From the NCBI GenBank assembly GCA_945833885.1, contig CAMAFY010000007.1, forward strand, positions 17,445 to 81,444: a stretch of DNA of 64,000 nt, in the 5' to 3' direction. Positions within the stretch are counted from its first letter, which is position 1. Every line of letters begins with the position of its first letter. Positions 50,618 to 60,626 of the stretch are shown here, piece by piece. This DNA is from an uncultured Bacteroidales bacterium. GTDB taxonomy: Bacteria > Bacteroidota > Bacteroidia > Bacteroidales > Bacteroidaceae. Position numbers and translations under genes: made by a program. The notes below the pieces were generated by a model. The model worked only from the letters and a program-made list of their open reading frames with translations, was not told the DNA's origin and made no database searches.

Positions 50618-52492
50618 TCAGCGTTTTTCCATGTTGTCGAGAGCGGAATACGACTGTTGCAACAGGCGTTTGGCAAGGAAGAGCCGTCTTTCAGAGGGGG
50701 ATGGTGAGGAGGAGATGACTTTGTCGCTGGTGATGTCGTAGACGGTGGTACCCGTGGAGTCGGCATACATGATGCCGCTGGGGAAGGTGCTGTAGACGAA
50801 GCGCGGACAATCGGGGTGCATGACGTTGCGGCTGTAGGGATAGTCGGTGGTGCTGATGCCCAGCTGTGCCAGCAGGGTGGCGCAAAGGTCGCTCTGGTTC
50901 ATCAGGTAGCTCACGCGGCGGGGAGCCCGTATGGCACCGCCCATCCAGAGCAAAGGACTGTGGAAAAATTCCGGGTCTTCGTAGGAGGTGGTGAGAAAGC
51001 CGTGGTCCGGGACGAGAATGACAAGGAGATTCTCCCACAGCGGCGTGTTCCGGAGGTCGTCTACCAATGCCGCCACGCAAGAGTCCGTGTAGGCGAAGGC
51101 ATTTTGTACGGGGTCGGCAAGACGGTGGTAGGGGACTTCAAACGGCTCGTGGCTCGAAAGGGTCTGGAAAGTGAAGAACCACGGTTTGTCCGCATCGGTT
51201 TTCCCATGCAGGATTTCCGCCACACGTTGTGCGGCAATGCCGTCCGCCACGCCCCATTTGCTGCTCCGCGCGTCGGAAATGCTGAAGTCCTTGTCGCCGT
51301 GGAGCGTGGTGAAACCGTTGCTGACCAGGTATCCCGAGGTGCCCATAAATGTGATGTCGCCACCATAAAGGAATTCTGTGTCGTAGCCTTCGCGTGAAAG
51401 ACTGCGGGCAAGGCCGGGCAACTGTACCATCTTCTCGGGAAGTCGCATCAGACTGACCGAAGGATAACTGATCCAACCGCTGAGAAGGCTGACCGTTCCG
51501 CGGTCTGTACGGAAGGAATTGCTGTAATACCGGTCGAAAAACACGCCTTCCTGAATCATTTTGGAGAAGTTTGGCGCCACATTCTCCGCACCTCCGAGTT
51601 CGCGGACAAACTGTCCGCCGAAACCTTCCATAAGAATCAGCAGGATGTTCGGCCTTTCCGTCCGCAGCAAGGTGTCGAAGGGCACCGATTCGTCGAGAGG
51701 GAGGTATGTCCCTGCTGTGACTTCGGGTTGAAGGTCGCGGAAATACTGGTATTGTTCTCCGAAACGTTTGGTGCGTTTGAAACTCGAAAGCAGCGAGAAT
51801 GCGGGATTCACCGCGGCATGGTTCAGGAAAAGCGTCTGCGAATAGTAGGCCGTCCCCACATTTTGTACGGCGGTGCTGATGCCGCCTCGGATGGCCAGGA
51901 AGTCGAAACCTCCGAGCAGGAGCATCGAAAGCAGGGAGACGCCGGCGGCGCGCCATGATGGGACGCCCTCGCGACGTTGGAAATTCCGGTGCCAGAAGCG
52001 GCGGAAGAGGGCAAATTCTCCGGCAAACACCATGGCGATGAACGCCACGATGGCGGCGGAACGCGAGAGCATGAAACCCGTGGTGACGCTGTTGGCGGCC
52101 CCGTCAAGGGTATCCATGTAGGTGAACACCGTGGCCGACAACTTGAATTTCCAGAAAGGATAGAGGAACGTGTCGACCATGACGATGAGACCTCCCGCGA
52201 TGGCGGCGAAAACCAGGTAGCCCGTCAGCAGACGTCCCCACCACCGCGAGGGGAAGCACAGCATTCCCAATGACAGCAGCCAAGGTACGGCGAGCAGATA
52301 TCCGGCGGTGGAGGCGTCCATGCTCAGACCATGCCACAGGACATCCCGCACATCGCCGGCAGACCATGGATATTCCGCGGCGTTGTAGCCGAGGAAAAGG
52401 AGTTTGCCGACCATGAACACCAGCAGCCAGAACGCGAAGGTGGACAGGAGGAAAAGGAGGATTGATTTAAGGTGGGTTCTATGAATGGCCAT
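50618..52492 (-). CDS. LTA-synthase-like membrane sulfatase/phosphotransferase
   Basis: Five-TM N-terminus; sulfatase core RPNILLILMEGFGGQFV, SLLSGWISYPS, LVILVPDHGF. Confidence 0.9.
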   Translation of the reverse strand: MAIHRTHLKSILLFLLSTFAFWLLVFMVGKLLFLGYNAAEYPWSAGDVRDVLWHGLSMDASTAGYLLAVPWLLSLGMLCFPSRWWGRLLTGYLVFAAIAGGLIVMVDTFLYPFWKFKLSATVFTYMDTLDGAANSVTTGFMLSRSAAIVAFIAMVFAGEFALFRRFWHRNFQRREGVPSWRAAGVSLLSMLLLGGFDFLAIRGGISTAVQNVGTAYYSQTLFLNHAAVNPAFSLLSSFKRTKRFGEQYQYFRDLQPEVTAGTYLPLDESVPFDTLLRTERPNILLILMEGFGGQFVRELGGAENVAPNFSKMIQEGVFFDRYYSNSFRTDRGTVSLLSGWISYPSVSLMRLPEKMVQLPGLARSLSREGYDTEFLYGGDITFMGTSGYLVSNGFTTLHGDKDFSISDARSSKWGVADGIAAQRVAEILHGKTDADKPWFFTFQTLSSHEPFEVPYHRLADPVQNAFAYTDSCVAALVDDLRNTPLWENLLVILVPDHGFLTTSYEDPEFFHSPLLWMGGAIRAPRRVSYLMNQSDLCATLLAQLGISTTDYPYSRNVMHPDCPRFVYSTFPSGIMYADSTGTTVYDITSDKVISSSPSPSERRLFLAKRLLQQSYSALDNMEKR

Positions 52493-52606
52493 CGTAAACT
52501 GATATCCTTTATTCGTGGGGTGGGGAACCCACCATGAAGGGTTTCGTGAAAAATATCGTGGTGAGGGGTGCCCGCGGGGGAGATGGCGGGCACACGTTGT
52601 TGCGTA

Positions 52607-54880
52607 TTACGGACGTTTTTCAGACATTTCCAGCACCAGTTCGCCACCCTTTACAAGTTCCTCGTGGGTGAAGTAGGGCTGTTCCAGCGTCTTGCCGTTG
52701 AGTTTCATGGCTACAACATACTTTGCCTTGCGGCTGTTTCCCGGTGCCGAGATTTTGAAATCCTTGCCGTTGGGCAGGTGTATGGTTGCCGATTTGAAGA
52801 GCGGGCGTCCGATGCTGTATACCGGTCGTCCGGGACAGGGCTGGTAGAATCCCATGGCGTTGAGGATATACCACGCCGACATCTGTCCGCAATCCTCGTT
52901 GCCGGAGAGTCCGTCCGGCGCGTTGGCATAGAGCGTATGCAGCACGGAGTCCACCAGTTCCTGGGTACGCCAGGGCATGCCGACGGCATTGTAGAAATAG
53001 ATGATGTGGTGCGAGGGCTCGTTGCCGTGGGCATATTGCCCGATGAGTCCGCTGATGTCGGCGCTCACCTCGTCGCCTTCAAGTTCGCTGCTGGCGGTGA
53101 AGAGCGCGTCGAGTTTGCGCACAAATGCCTCCTTGCTGCCGTGCAGGGCAATCAGTCCCTCCACGTCGTGTGGCACGAACCAACTCCATTGGTAGGCGTT
53201 TCCTTCGCAGTAGTCGTCCTGACGGTGCGAGGAACGTGCCGGCGAGAAGGGTGTCCGCCAGGAACCGTCGGCAAGTTTTCCGCGCATGAATCCGGTGGCG
53301 GCGTCGAAATAGTTCGTGTAAAGCCGTGCCCAACCTTCGTATTTCGCTGCCCGTAGGGTGTCGCCCATCATGCGTGCCACCTGTGCCGTACACCAGTCGT
53401 TGTAGCAAAGTTCAAGGGCTTTCGCCACACTTTCGTTCTCAAGGTCGGAGGGAACATATCCCATGGTCTGACGATAGAGGCGCGCCTTCGGCATGATGTA
53501 GGGATAAAGCCAAGTGGGGCATGCCGGTGTGATGCCCGTAGTGTCGTATTCCGCCGAACGTACGGCATGTTTGTACGCCAGTTCCGTATCAAAGTTCCGG
53601 TATCCCTTTGCCATCATGTCGGCAAGCAGCGCCACATAATGGTAACCGAGCATGCAACCTGTGTAGTTGCTGGCGCAATCCCACTTGGGAACGAGTCCGC
53701 CATCCTCGCCCTTTTGGATGAGGGAACGGATGTACTCCTCGTTTTGTGCCGGGTCGATGATGGAGATGAGCGGATGAAGGGCACGGTGGGTGTCCCACAA
53801 CGAGAAGATGGTGTAGTGGGGATGTGCAAGGTCGCCCTGGTGAATTTGCAGGTCCATGCCGAGATACCGGCCGTCGACATCCTGGAAGATGTTCGGCGAG
53901 AGTTGGGCATGGTAGAGGGCGGTGTAGAAGATGGTGCGCTGGTCGACGGCTTCGGGGTCGGAAGCGTCAATCTCAATGTCGATGCACCCTAAGGCTTTCT
54001 TCCACAGTTCTCCCGCCGCCTCCATCGTTGCGTCGAAATCCCAGTCCGGTTGTTCCGCCATCAGGTTGCGGTGTGCGCCCTCCGCGTCAACGGCGCTGAT
54101 GGAGGTTTTGAGCATAACCTCCTCGTCCTTCGCCGTTTTTCCAAAGTTCACGATGAGTTTGCACCGGGGTTGCAACCGTCCGTTGTCGCGTTTGAGGGTG
54201 ACGGTGTCGCGCACGATGCTGTAATCCACAATAGGTTTGTTGGCGATGGCCTCGAAATAAAGTCGCTGGTCGTACTGCCACCAGTTGTCGCGGCGGAATG
54301 CCCGGATGGTATCGCCCGTCACCTCCACCTGCATGTCCAGGGTCGTCTGGTCCTGGATGCAGTAGTCGAGGTCGAGAACCATTCCCGCCTTGTCGGTTTC
54401 CGGGAATGTCCACCGGTGAATGGCCGTGCGGCAGGTGGCTGTAATTTCGGCCATAATGCCGTAGCGTTCAAGTTTTACGGCGTAATATCCCGGCATCGCC
54501 AGTTCATTGTCGTGGGAAAACGCCGAGGCATAGGCGGTATGTTGAGCCTTGTCCTTCTCTCCTACGTACTGAGTTTGCGGTGTTCCCGTCGTCGGCATCA
54601 CCAGAAAGTCTCCGAAATCGGCACATCCCGTACCGCTCAGACGGGTATGTGCAAACCCGTTGATGCTGTCATCGCTGTAATGATAGCCGGAGCAGGCATC
54701 CCAATCATGGATGCGGGTGTCGGGGCCGGGCTGAATCATACCATGGGGAACCATGGCTCCGGGGTGGGTGTGTCCGTGTCCGCCGGTGCCGATGTAGAGG
54801 TTCACCTGCTCGTTGGCCTCACATGCCGTAAGGATAACGGCAAGGAAAGTAATCGAAAGATGGAGAAAGCGTAAGCGCAT
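52607..54880 (-). CDS. Glycoside hydrolase family 92 alpha-mannosidase, lipoprotein
   Basis: Lipobox LAVILTACEA; VNLYIGTGGHGHTHPGAMVPHGMIQPGPDT; GLSGNEDCGQMSAWYILNAMGFYP-like motif. Confidence 0.93.
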   Translation of the reverse strand: MRLRFLHLSITFLAVILTACEANEQVNLYIGTGGHGHTHPGAMVPHGMIQPGPDTRIHDWDACSGYHYSDDSINGFAHTRLSGTGCADFGDFLVMPTTGTPQTQYVGEKDKAQHTAYASAFSHDNELAMPGYYAVKLERYGIMAEITATCRTAIHRWTFPETDKAGMVLDLDYCIQDQTTLDMQVEVTGDTIRAFRRDNWWQYDQRLYFEAIANKPIVDYSIVRDTVTLKRDNGRLQPRCKLIVNFGKTAKDEEVMLKTSISAVDAEGAHRNLMAEQPDWDFDATMEAAGELWKKALGCIDIEIDASDPEAVDQRTIFYTALYHAQLSPNIFQDVDGRYLGMDLQIHQGDLAHPHYTIFSLWDTHRALHPLISIIDPAQNEEYIRSLIQKGEDGGLVPKWDCASNYTGCMLGYHYVALLADMMAKGYRNFDTELAYKHAVRSAEYDTTGITPACPTWLYPYIMPKARLYRQTMGYVPSDLENESVAKALELCYNDWCTAQVARMMGDTLRAAKYEGWARLYTNYFDAATGFMRGKLADGSWRTPFSPARSSHRQDDYCEGNAYQWSWFVPHDVEGLIALHGSKEAFVRKLDALFTASSELEGDEVSADISGLIGQYAHGNEPSHHIIYFYNAVGMPWRTQELVDSVLHTLYANAPDGLSGNEDCGQMSAWYILNAMGFYQPCPGRPVYSIGRPLFKSATIHLPNGKDFKISAPGNSRKAKYVVAMKLNGKTLEQPYFTHEELVKGGELVLEMSEKRP

Positions 54881-55363
54881 ATTTGTGTTTTAATTGGTTG
54901 ATGCTGCAAAATTAGCGAAAAAACGCTATAACATCTCTGCGTTTCATTGGAATTTTCTAACTTTGCAGTCAAAATTTTACGGAAAAAATCCGCAACAGTC
55001 CGGTTCGGGGCGCAAGTCCTGCACGTTTCCTGTTCCGCACTTGCGGATGCCCCTTCCCGTTCCGGCGGTCAGTCCGCACCGTCCCAACGGTCTGCTCTCC
55101 CCGCATTCCCATGACGAAAATCCGTGGGTTTGTGTGCTTCTTCCCTTTTGATTTTTTCAAAACCTACAAAGCGGCCTGTCTCAGGCGTCGGCATTTATGG
55201 GTGGGTCCTTGAGTCTGCAAAACGCAATCCGCAAGACAATGGAAAAGGATATGCCGAGGCGGTTTGCGTAAACGCTCACCTTTTATTACCCTAAAATTTG
55301 ACGGTGGTAATTTATAGCCCCCGCCTTTAAGTGTCGTTCAATATAATCATTTAATGTAATCCT

Positions 55364-56008
55364 ATGGATTTAGGCAATCTGAAAGTCGATAAAGTTGCAG
55401 AGAACAAGGCGGAATTTTGCCGTCTGCTGCGCTCCACCAACCGCGAGGGTGTGGAATATGTCATCGAAGACCTCGAGAAACTCGGGTTCTTTGAAGCCCC
55501 AGCCTCTACCCGTTTCCACTTGTGTACACGCGGTGGACTTGTTGAACATAGTCTCAACGTATGCCGTGCCGCGTTGGAAATACTTCCCATCATGCACCGC
55601 ATGCGTCCCGACCTTAAAGACGCCCTGCGCGAGGATAGCGTCATCATCTGCTCGTTGCTCCACGACGTCAACAAGGCGGAAATCTACAAGCCTGTCATCA
55701 AACGCCGCCGCAATGCCGCGAATACGGCATGGGAGGAGTACGACAGTTACGATGTCGACTTCTCGAATTTCCCTATGGGACACGGCGAAAAGAGCGTCAT
55801 TGTCCTCCTGCTTTCGGGTCTGCAACTCAAAGATGAGGAGATGCTCGCCATACGTTGGCACATGGCAGCCTGGGACCTCGCCTTCCAAAGTCCGGAGGCC
55901 AAGAGCAACATCAACGCCGCACGCGACAAGTATCCCCTCTGCGGACTCATCCAATGTGCCGACAGTCTGGCGGCGAACATCCTCGAACATACCGATTCTG
56001 AGGAGTAG
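55364..56008 (+). CDS. HD-domain phosphohydrolase-like protein
   Basis: 'GGLVEHSLNVCRAALEI...SVIICSLLHDVNKAEIY' HD motif. Confidence 0.85.
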   Translation: MDLGNLKVDKVAENKAEFCRLLRSTNREGVEYVIEDLEKLGFFEAPASTRFHLCTRGGLVEHSLNVCRAALEILPIMHRMRPDLKDALREDSVIICSLLHDVNKAEIYKPVIKRRRNAANTAWEEYDSYDVDFSNFPMGHGEKSVIVLLLSGLQLKDEEMLAIRWHMAAWDLAFQSPEAKSNINAARDKYPLCGLIQCADSLAANILEHTDSEE

Positions 56009-56014
56009 ACCGTA

Positions 56015-56851
56015 ATGAAAGAATCAAGACGTTTAGTCAGTGTGGTCACCATCTGCCGCAACATGGATGCTGAACTTCGGGAAACGGCTCGCAGCGTTCT
56101 CCGGCAGCGGGATGTGGATATGGAATATCTTGTTGTGGACGGTGCGTCGTCTGACAACACGATGTCCGTCATCCGCGACATTGAGGTGGAATGCCGTGCC
56201 CGCAACATTTCTTTTATCTGGAGTAGGGAGCCTGATGACGGCATTTACGACGCTATGAACAAGGGAATTCGGCGTGCCACGGGCGAATGGATTGTGTTTA
56301 TGAATGCCGGCGACCGCTTTGCCAGCGACCATGCTTTGGCAGACCTCCTGGCGGCACCGGGTGCAGAGGCTGCCGACCTCCTCTATGGCACCACCATTCT
56401 CGAGCGCGACTTCGGACGTGTTGTAGTGAACCCCAGGCCGTTGAGCCGCCTTCAGCGTAAGATGGCGTTCTGTCATCAGTCCATGGCTGTGCGTACGTCA
56501 TTGATGAAAGAGCATCCTTTTGATACCCGTTTCCCTGTGTGCGCCGACTTCGAATTTGTGCATTGGTGCTACGTTTCCGGGAAAATCCTGAAGGAGTCGC
56601 AGGCGACGGTGGCAGTTTTTGATGGCACTAAGGGTAATTCCCGCAAACTGCGTCTGCAACTCGACCGGGAGTGCGCGATCATAACAGGCAGGAATCGGAC
56701 GCTTTCATGGAAGGTCCAGCACGCCTTAAAGGTGGTGGAGGTGGGCTTCAATCACGTTGTCCGGAGTGTCATGCCCCGCAGTCTGACCGACAATATGCGC
56801 AAACGCGTCTATTATAAAAAGACGGGGCAGAAGATGGAAAACGACAAATAG
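56015..56851 (+). CDS. Family 2 glycosyltransferase
   Basis: VSVVTICRNMDAELRETARSVLRQRDVDMEYLVVDGASSDNTMSVI; MNKGIRRATGEWIVFMNAGD. Confidence 0.92.
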   Translation: MKESRRLVSVVTICRNMDAELRETARSVLRQRDVDMEYLVVDGASSDNTMSVIRDIEVECRARNISFIWSREPDDGIYDAMNKGIRRATGEWIVFMNAGDRFASDHALADLLAAPGAEAADLLYGTTILERDFGRVVVNPRPLSRLQRKMAFCHQSMAVRTSLMKEHPFDTRFPVCADFEFVHWCYVSGKILKESQATVAVFDGTKGNSRKLRLQLDRECAIITGRNRTLSWKVQHALKVVEVGFNHVVRSVMPRSLTDNMRKRVYYKKTGQKMENDK

Positions 56852-56998
56852 GACAGGACCTGTCCGACGGAAGTGTCTGGGCATCCTGCTCCAAGGATGG
56901 TAGGCAGAGCAGGTCGCCTGGGTTTTCTGATGGACTTCCTCCGGAAATAAACCGCGGCGGAAGACAAGTATTTCCCCATTTCTTGTGAAAAATAAGGT

Positions 56999-57715
56999 AT
57001 GAAAAAACTCCTGATTATCACGCCTGTAAAGGACAGCATCGACAGTACGGTAGAGACAATGGAGGCCATTGTGGCTGCCGAACTGCCGATGCCGCACCAT
57101 TATGTTGTCTATAACGACAACTCTACGCCCGAAAATACGGAGCGTCTGCACCGCGAGGCGGCGCGTCTGGGGGTGGAAGTGGTGGACATTGCCGACCTTA
57201 CCGACCATCCTTCGCCCAACTATCTGTTCGTTCTGCGGAGGATGCAGCGGATGGCGCTGGCCGAAGATGCCGCAATCGCCATTGTCGAGAGCGATGTCAC
57301 CGTTCGACCCGACACCCTGAACGGATTGTGGGAAGGCGCATTGGCGCATCCCGACTGCGGAATTGCCGCCAGCGTGACCGTCGATGAGGCAGGTTGCGTC
57401 AATTATCCCTACGATTATGCCCGCAAGTGGCGTGGTCCCGTCGTCGACTGCCGCAAACACTGTTCGTTTTGCTGCTCGCTCCTCACGCCGGCGCTGCTCA
57501 AGGCCTTCGATTTCTCGCGTCTCGATGAGACGAAGAACTGGTTCGACGTCACCATCTCCCACGAAAGCATTGCCGCAGGTCTGCACAACTATCTGTTCCT
57601 TGCCCTGCCCGTGCGCCACCGTCCCCATGCCAGCCGCCCCTGGAAGCAGTTGAAATACAAGAATCCGCTGCTCTATTATTGGCGGAAATGGACGAAAGGC
57701 TTCGACAAGATTTGA
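56999..57715 (+). CDS. Glycosyltransferase family 2-like protein
   Basis: KKLLIITPVKDSIDSTVETMEAIVAAELPMPHHYVVYNDNST; AIAIVESDVTVRPDTL. Confidence 0.75.
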   Translation: MKKLLIITPVKDSIDSTVETMEAIVAAELPMPHHYVVYNDNSTPENTERLHREAARLGVEVVDIADLTDHPSPNYLFVLRRMQRMALAEDAAIAIVESDVTVRPDTLNGLWEGALAHPDCGIAASVTVDEAGCVNYPYDYARKWRGPVVDCRKHCSFCCSLLTPALLKAFDFSRLDETKNWFDVTISHESIAAGLHNYLFLALPVRHRPHASRPWKQLKYKNPLLYYWRKWTKGFDKI

Positions 57716-57968
57716 CAGAAAAGCGGGCAACGTCCGCTGTTCCCGGCGCATTCGTCTGGTCCATGCCGTCCGGTTTTCCCGTTCGTTCATGGTTTAGGGC
57801 GGCACTTATAGACGCCCCCTGCGCATTCCTGCCGGCAGGATGTTTGGACTTTGTCATTCAAACGTTCTGGCAAAGCCTGTTGCTGGGCCTGCCTGACAAC
57901 GAAGTTTGTCGGATGCTGCAGCGAGGCTTGTCTGGAAACAGACGGGAAGATGGCGAAGCGTCGTCCTT

Positions 57969-58119
57969 AAATATTACGTATCTTCCCTCCTGATATTAAG
58001 CGTCTTCTCTCCAGATATTAAGCGCCTTATCCCCCAGTATTCAGCGTTTCGCTCCGGAATACCCAGCGCATCGTCCCTCAATATTAAAAATATTATCCCC
58101 AGATATTAAGATAATAAGG
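57969..58119. repeat. Degenerate tandem repeat with 22-bp period, 7 units, upstream of the GT2-kinase fusion gene
   Basis: ATTA/ATTC/ACCC anchor at 57973, 57995, 58017, 58039, 58061, 58083, 58105: all steps exactly 22 bp; unit about GATATTAAGCGTCTTCTCTCCA. Confidence 0.92.
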
Positions 58120-58188
58120 TGGTCAATCGCAGCGTCCACCCCAAAACTTTGCGGTGGACACCGTCAGCATCCACCGAAACATCTTCTT

Positions 58189-59646
58189 ATGCCTCCCAAA
58201 GTATCCATTATCATACCGGCGTACAATGCCGCAAAGACCCTGGCGAGAACCCTCGATTCGGCGTGCGCCTGTACCTACGACCCGCTTGAAATCGTAGTGG
58301 TCGACGACGGTTCTACCGACAAGACCCTCGACATCGCCCGCCGTTATTCGGGAAAAGACCCCCGTGTGCGCGTCATTCACCAGGAGAATGCCGGAGTGTG
58401 CCGGGCACGAAACCACGCCATCGGCGAGTCGACCGGTGAATATATCTTCCCGCTTGACGCGGATGACCTCATCTGTGCCGAGTTCATTTCCTTCGCGGCA
58501 GCCATACTTGACATGCGTCCGGAGGTGAAGGTGGTGCAGCCGAGAGCCGATTTTTTCGGCACACGAAGCGGAGAATGGCGTCTGCCGAAGTTCAATATTT
58601 CCTTGCTTGCGCGGAGGAATCTCCTTCCGGCATGCTGCATGTTCAGAAAATCTGACTGGGAACGTGTCGGAGGATTCTGTCCTGACATTGTCGCACGTGA
58701 GGACTGGGACTTCTGGATATCCATACTTAAAGATGGAGGAGAGGTGGTACGGACCGAGGAAATCATGCTGCATTACCGCATCGCACCCAACAGTAAGCGC
58801 ATCCGCGACCGCCTGATGTTCCATCATGTCGTCAAGACCCTCAACCGCCGTCACCCCGAATTCTTCTTCCGGGAGTTGGGAGGTCCGCTGCGTTATTGGC
58901 GCTCGTGGTCGAGAATCCTCAACGCCCTTTACTACATCTGCAATCCCCGGAGGGTGAAAGTGAGCCGCAATCATCCTGAATGCCGGTATTTTGTGCAGGC
59001 TCTTCACCAGCGTTTCCGCAAGAACACCGGAGAACTCATCTATAAGGGTCGCAACGAGATCCGCGAGTTCCGCATCGGAGACAAGGATATCATCGTGAAA
59101 TCGTTCAAGATTCCCAATCTTGTCAACCGCATCGTCTATGGTCTGTTCCGGAAGAGCAAGGCGGAGCGCTCCTACATCTATGCCCAGATGCTCAATGCTG
59201 CGGGCATTGGCAGCCCGACACCCATAGGCTGGCTCGAGCAGCGCCGCGGACTCCTTTTCACTTACAGTTATTACGCCTCCCTACGTTCGACTTGTCCGCT
59301 GGGATACATGGATGTCATCGCCCTCCCCGTTGAGGAACGCAACGAATACCTGCGTGCCATCGCTGCCACCACGGCGCGGATGCACGACCACGGATGGCTG
59401 CATACCGACTACAGTCGCGGCAATATCCTCTGCGGACGTGGCGACGACGGAAGCATCCGTGTGGAAATCATCGACCTCAACCGCATACGTTTCCGCGAGG
59501 TGGACTGCAAGATGGGGTGCAAAAACTTTGAACGTCTTCCCGGAGACGAGGATGTTCTCACCGTCTTGGCCGATGAATATGCCCGTCTCCGGGGCTTCGA
59601 TGCCGCCCTTTGTCGCCGTATCATCGTCGAAAACCGCGAGGGTTGA
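58189..59646 (+). CDS. Glycosyltransferase family 2 fused to a WaaP/Kdo-kinase-like domain
   Basis: N-terminal VSIIIPAYNAAKTLARTLDSA..VVVDDGSTD; C-terminal 'ARMHDHGWLHTDYSRGNILCGRGDDGSIRVEIIDLNRIRF' = kinase HxDxxxxN ... D loop. Confidence 0.88.
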   Translation: MPPKVSIIIPAYNAAKTLARTLDSACACTYDPLEIVVVDDGSTDKTLDIARRYSGKDPRVRVIHQENAGVCRARNHAIGESTGEYIFPLDADDLICAEFISFAAAILDMRPEVKVVQPRADFFGTRSGEWRLPKFNISLLARRNLLPACCMFRKSDWERVGGFCPDIVAREDWDFWISILKDGGEVVRTEEIMLHYRIAPNSKRIRDRLMFHHVVKTLNRRHPEFFFRELGGPLRYWRSWSRILNALYYICNPRRVKVSRNHPECRYFVQALHQRFRKNTGELIYKGRNEIREFRIGDKDIIVKSFKIPNLVNRIVYGLFRKSKAERSYIYAQMLNAAGIGSPTPIGWLEQRRGLLFTYSYYASLRSTCPLGYMDVIALPVEERNEYLRAIAATTARMHDHGWLHTDYSRGNILCGRGDDGSIRVEIIDLNRIRFREVDCKMGCKNFERLPGDEDVLTVLADEYARLRGFDAALCRRIIVENREG

Positions 59647-59945
59647 GGCACCGTTTCCCCGCCGTCGTGATGCAGGACGTCGGCAAGACGGGAGCCGGAA
59701 GCCCAAACATAGGAGCCCGAAATGGCGCGCCGAAAACAAAAGACAACGCCTTCCGAGCCCCTCGTGAGGAGTGGATGGAATGGCGGAGAACAAACGTCTT
59801 TAGCCCCCTTTTCCGCTACACTTTTGCCGTTTGTCGGAGGTGATGAGGGTAAAAACTGTTAAAATGTTTTGCAGAACCGCAACATTGTTGTATATTTGCC
59901 CGCTGAAAATTACAATTACACAAATAAAACATACCATCTTTTATT

Positions 59946-60386
59946 ATGGCATTTTGCGAAAACCTCTCAGCCTTCCTTACCAAAGAAGGCTTCCAGCCCG
60001 AAGCAACTGACTTCGGTTTGCAGTTCAAGTTCCAAGGTCTCGAGTTCGTTCACTTCAAAGATGAGAAGGATGAACTGTTCTTGAACCTCTTTTTCCCCCA
60101 GATTTTCCCCGTTACTCCTGAGAATAAGGCCGACGTCCTCGAGGCTATCAACGCAGCAGACAATGATGTGAAACTCGCAAAGGGCGCCATCCGCTTCGGA
60201 AACGCCGTATGGGTAGGCACAGAGTGCGCACTCAGCGAAGGCTATGACCTGGGTTCCATCGTTCCCCGTTGCGTAAACGCTATGCTTTACTACCGCGACG
60301 CTTTCTACCGTGCCTACAGCCAGACTCCCAGCGGACAGGCCGAGATGAAGAAGGCACAGGAAAACCAGCCTGCCCCCGAGGCATAA
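59946..60386 (+). CDS. YbjN-like small protein of unknown function
   Basis: 146 aa; 'AFLTKEGFQPEATDFGLQFKFQGLEFVHF...EAINAADNDVKLAKGAI' fits a YbjN-type fold. Confidence 0.75.
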   Translation: MAFCENLSAFLTKEGFQPEATDFGLQFKFQGLEFVHFKDEKDELFLNLFFPQIFPVTPENKADVLEAINAADNDVKLAKGAIRFGNAVWVGTECALSEGYDLGSIVPRCVNAMLYYRDAFYRAYSQTPSGQAEMKKAQENQPAPEA

Positions 60387-60455
60387 GCACTATTAGGAAA
60401 AGCGGAAAGGCTGGGGCCGTTCGTTCCCCTCGTCATCCAGATTTTTCTACAGGAA

Positions 60456-60502
60456 TTCCCCGTATACCTACGACGTATTTGCCGGTGGGTATACGGGGAA
60501 TC
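60456..60502 (+). terminator. Hairpin terminator-like downstream of the 59946 gene
   Basis: Perfect 14-bp stem ATTCCCCGTATACC/GGTATACGGGGAAT (allowing adjacent G). Confidence 0.6.
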
Positions 60503-60626
60503 TTCGTGTTCATCTAGCGTTCAGGTTTCTGTGTGCAATCTATGATGGTGGTGTTACTGTTATATAGCCGAGCCTTAAAAACGTCTCGCATGCGCACATA
60601 TGCGTGATGTTTTAAGGTTCGACTAA

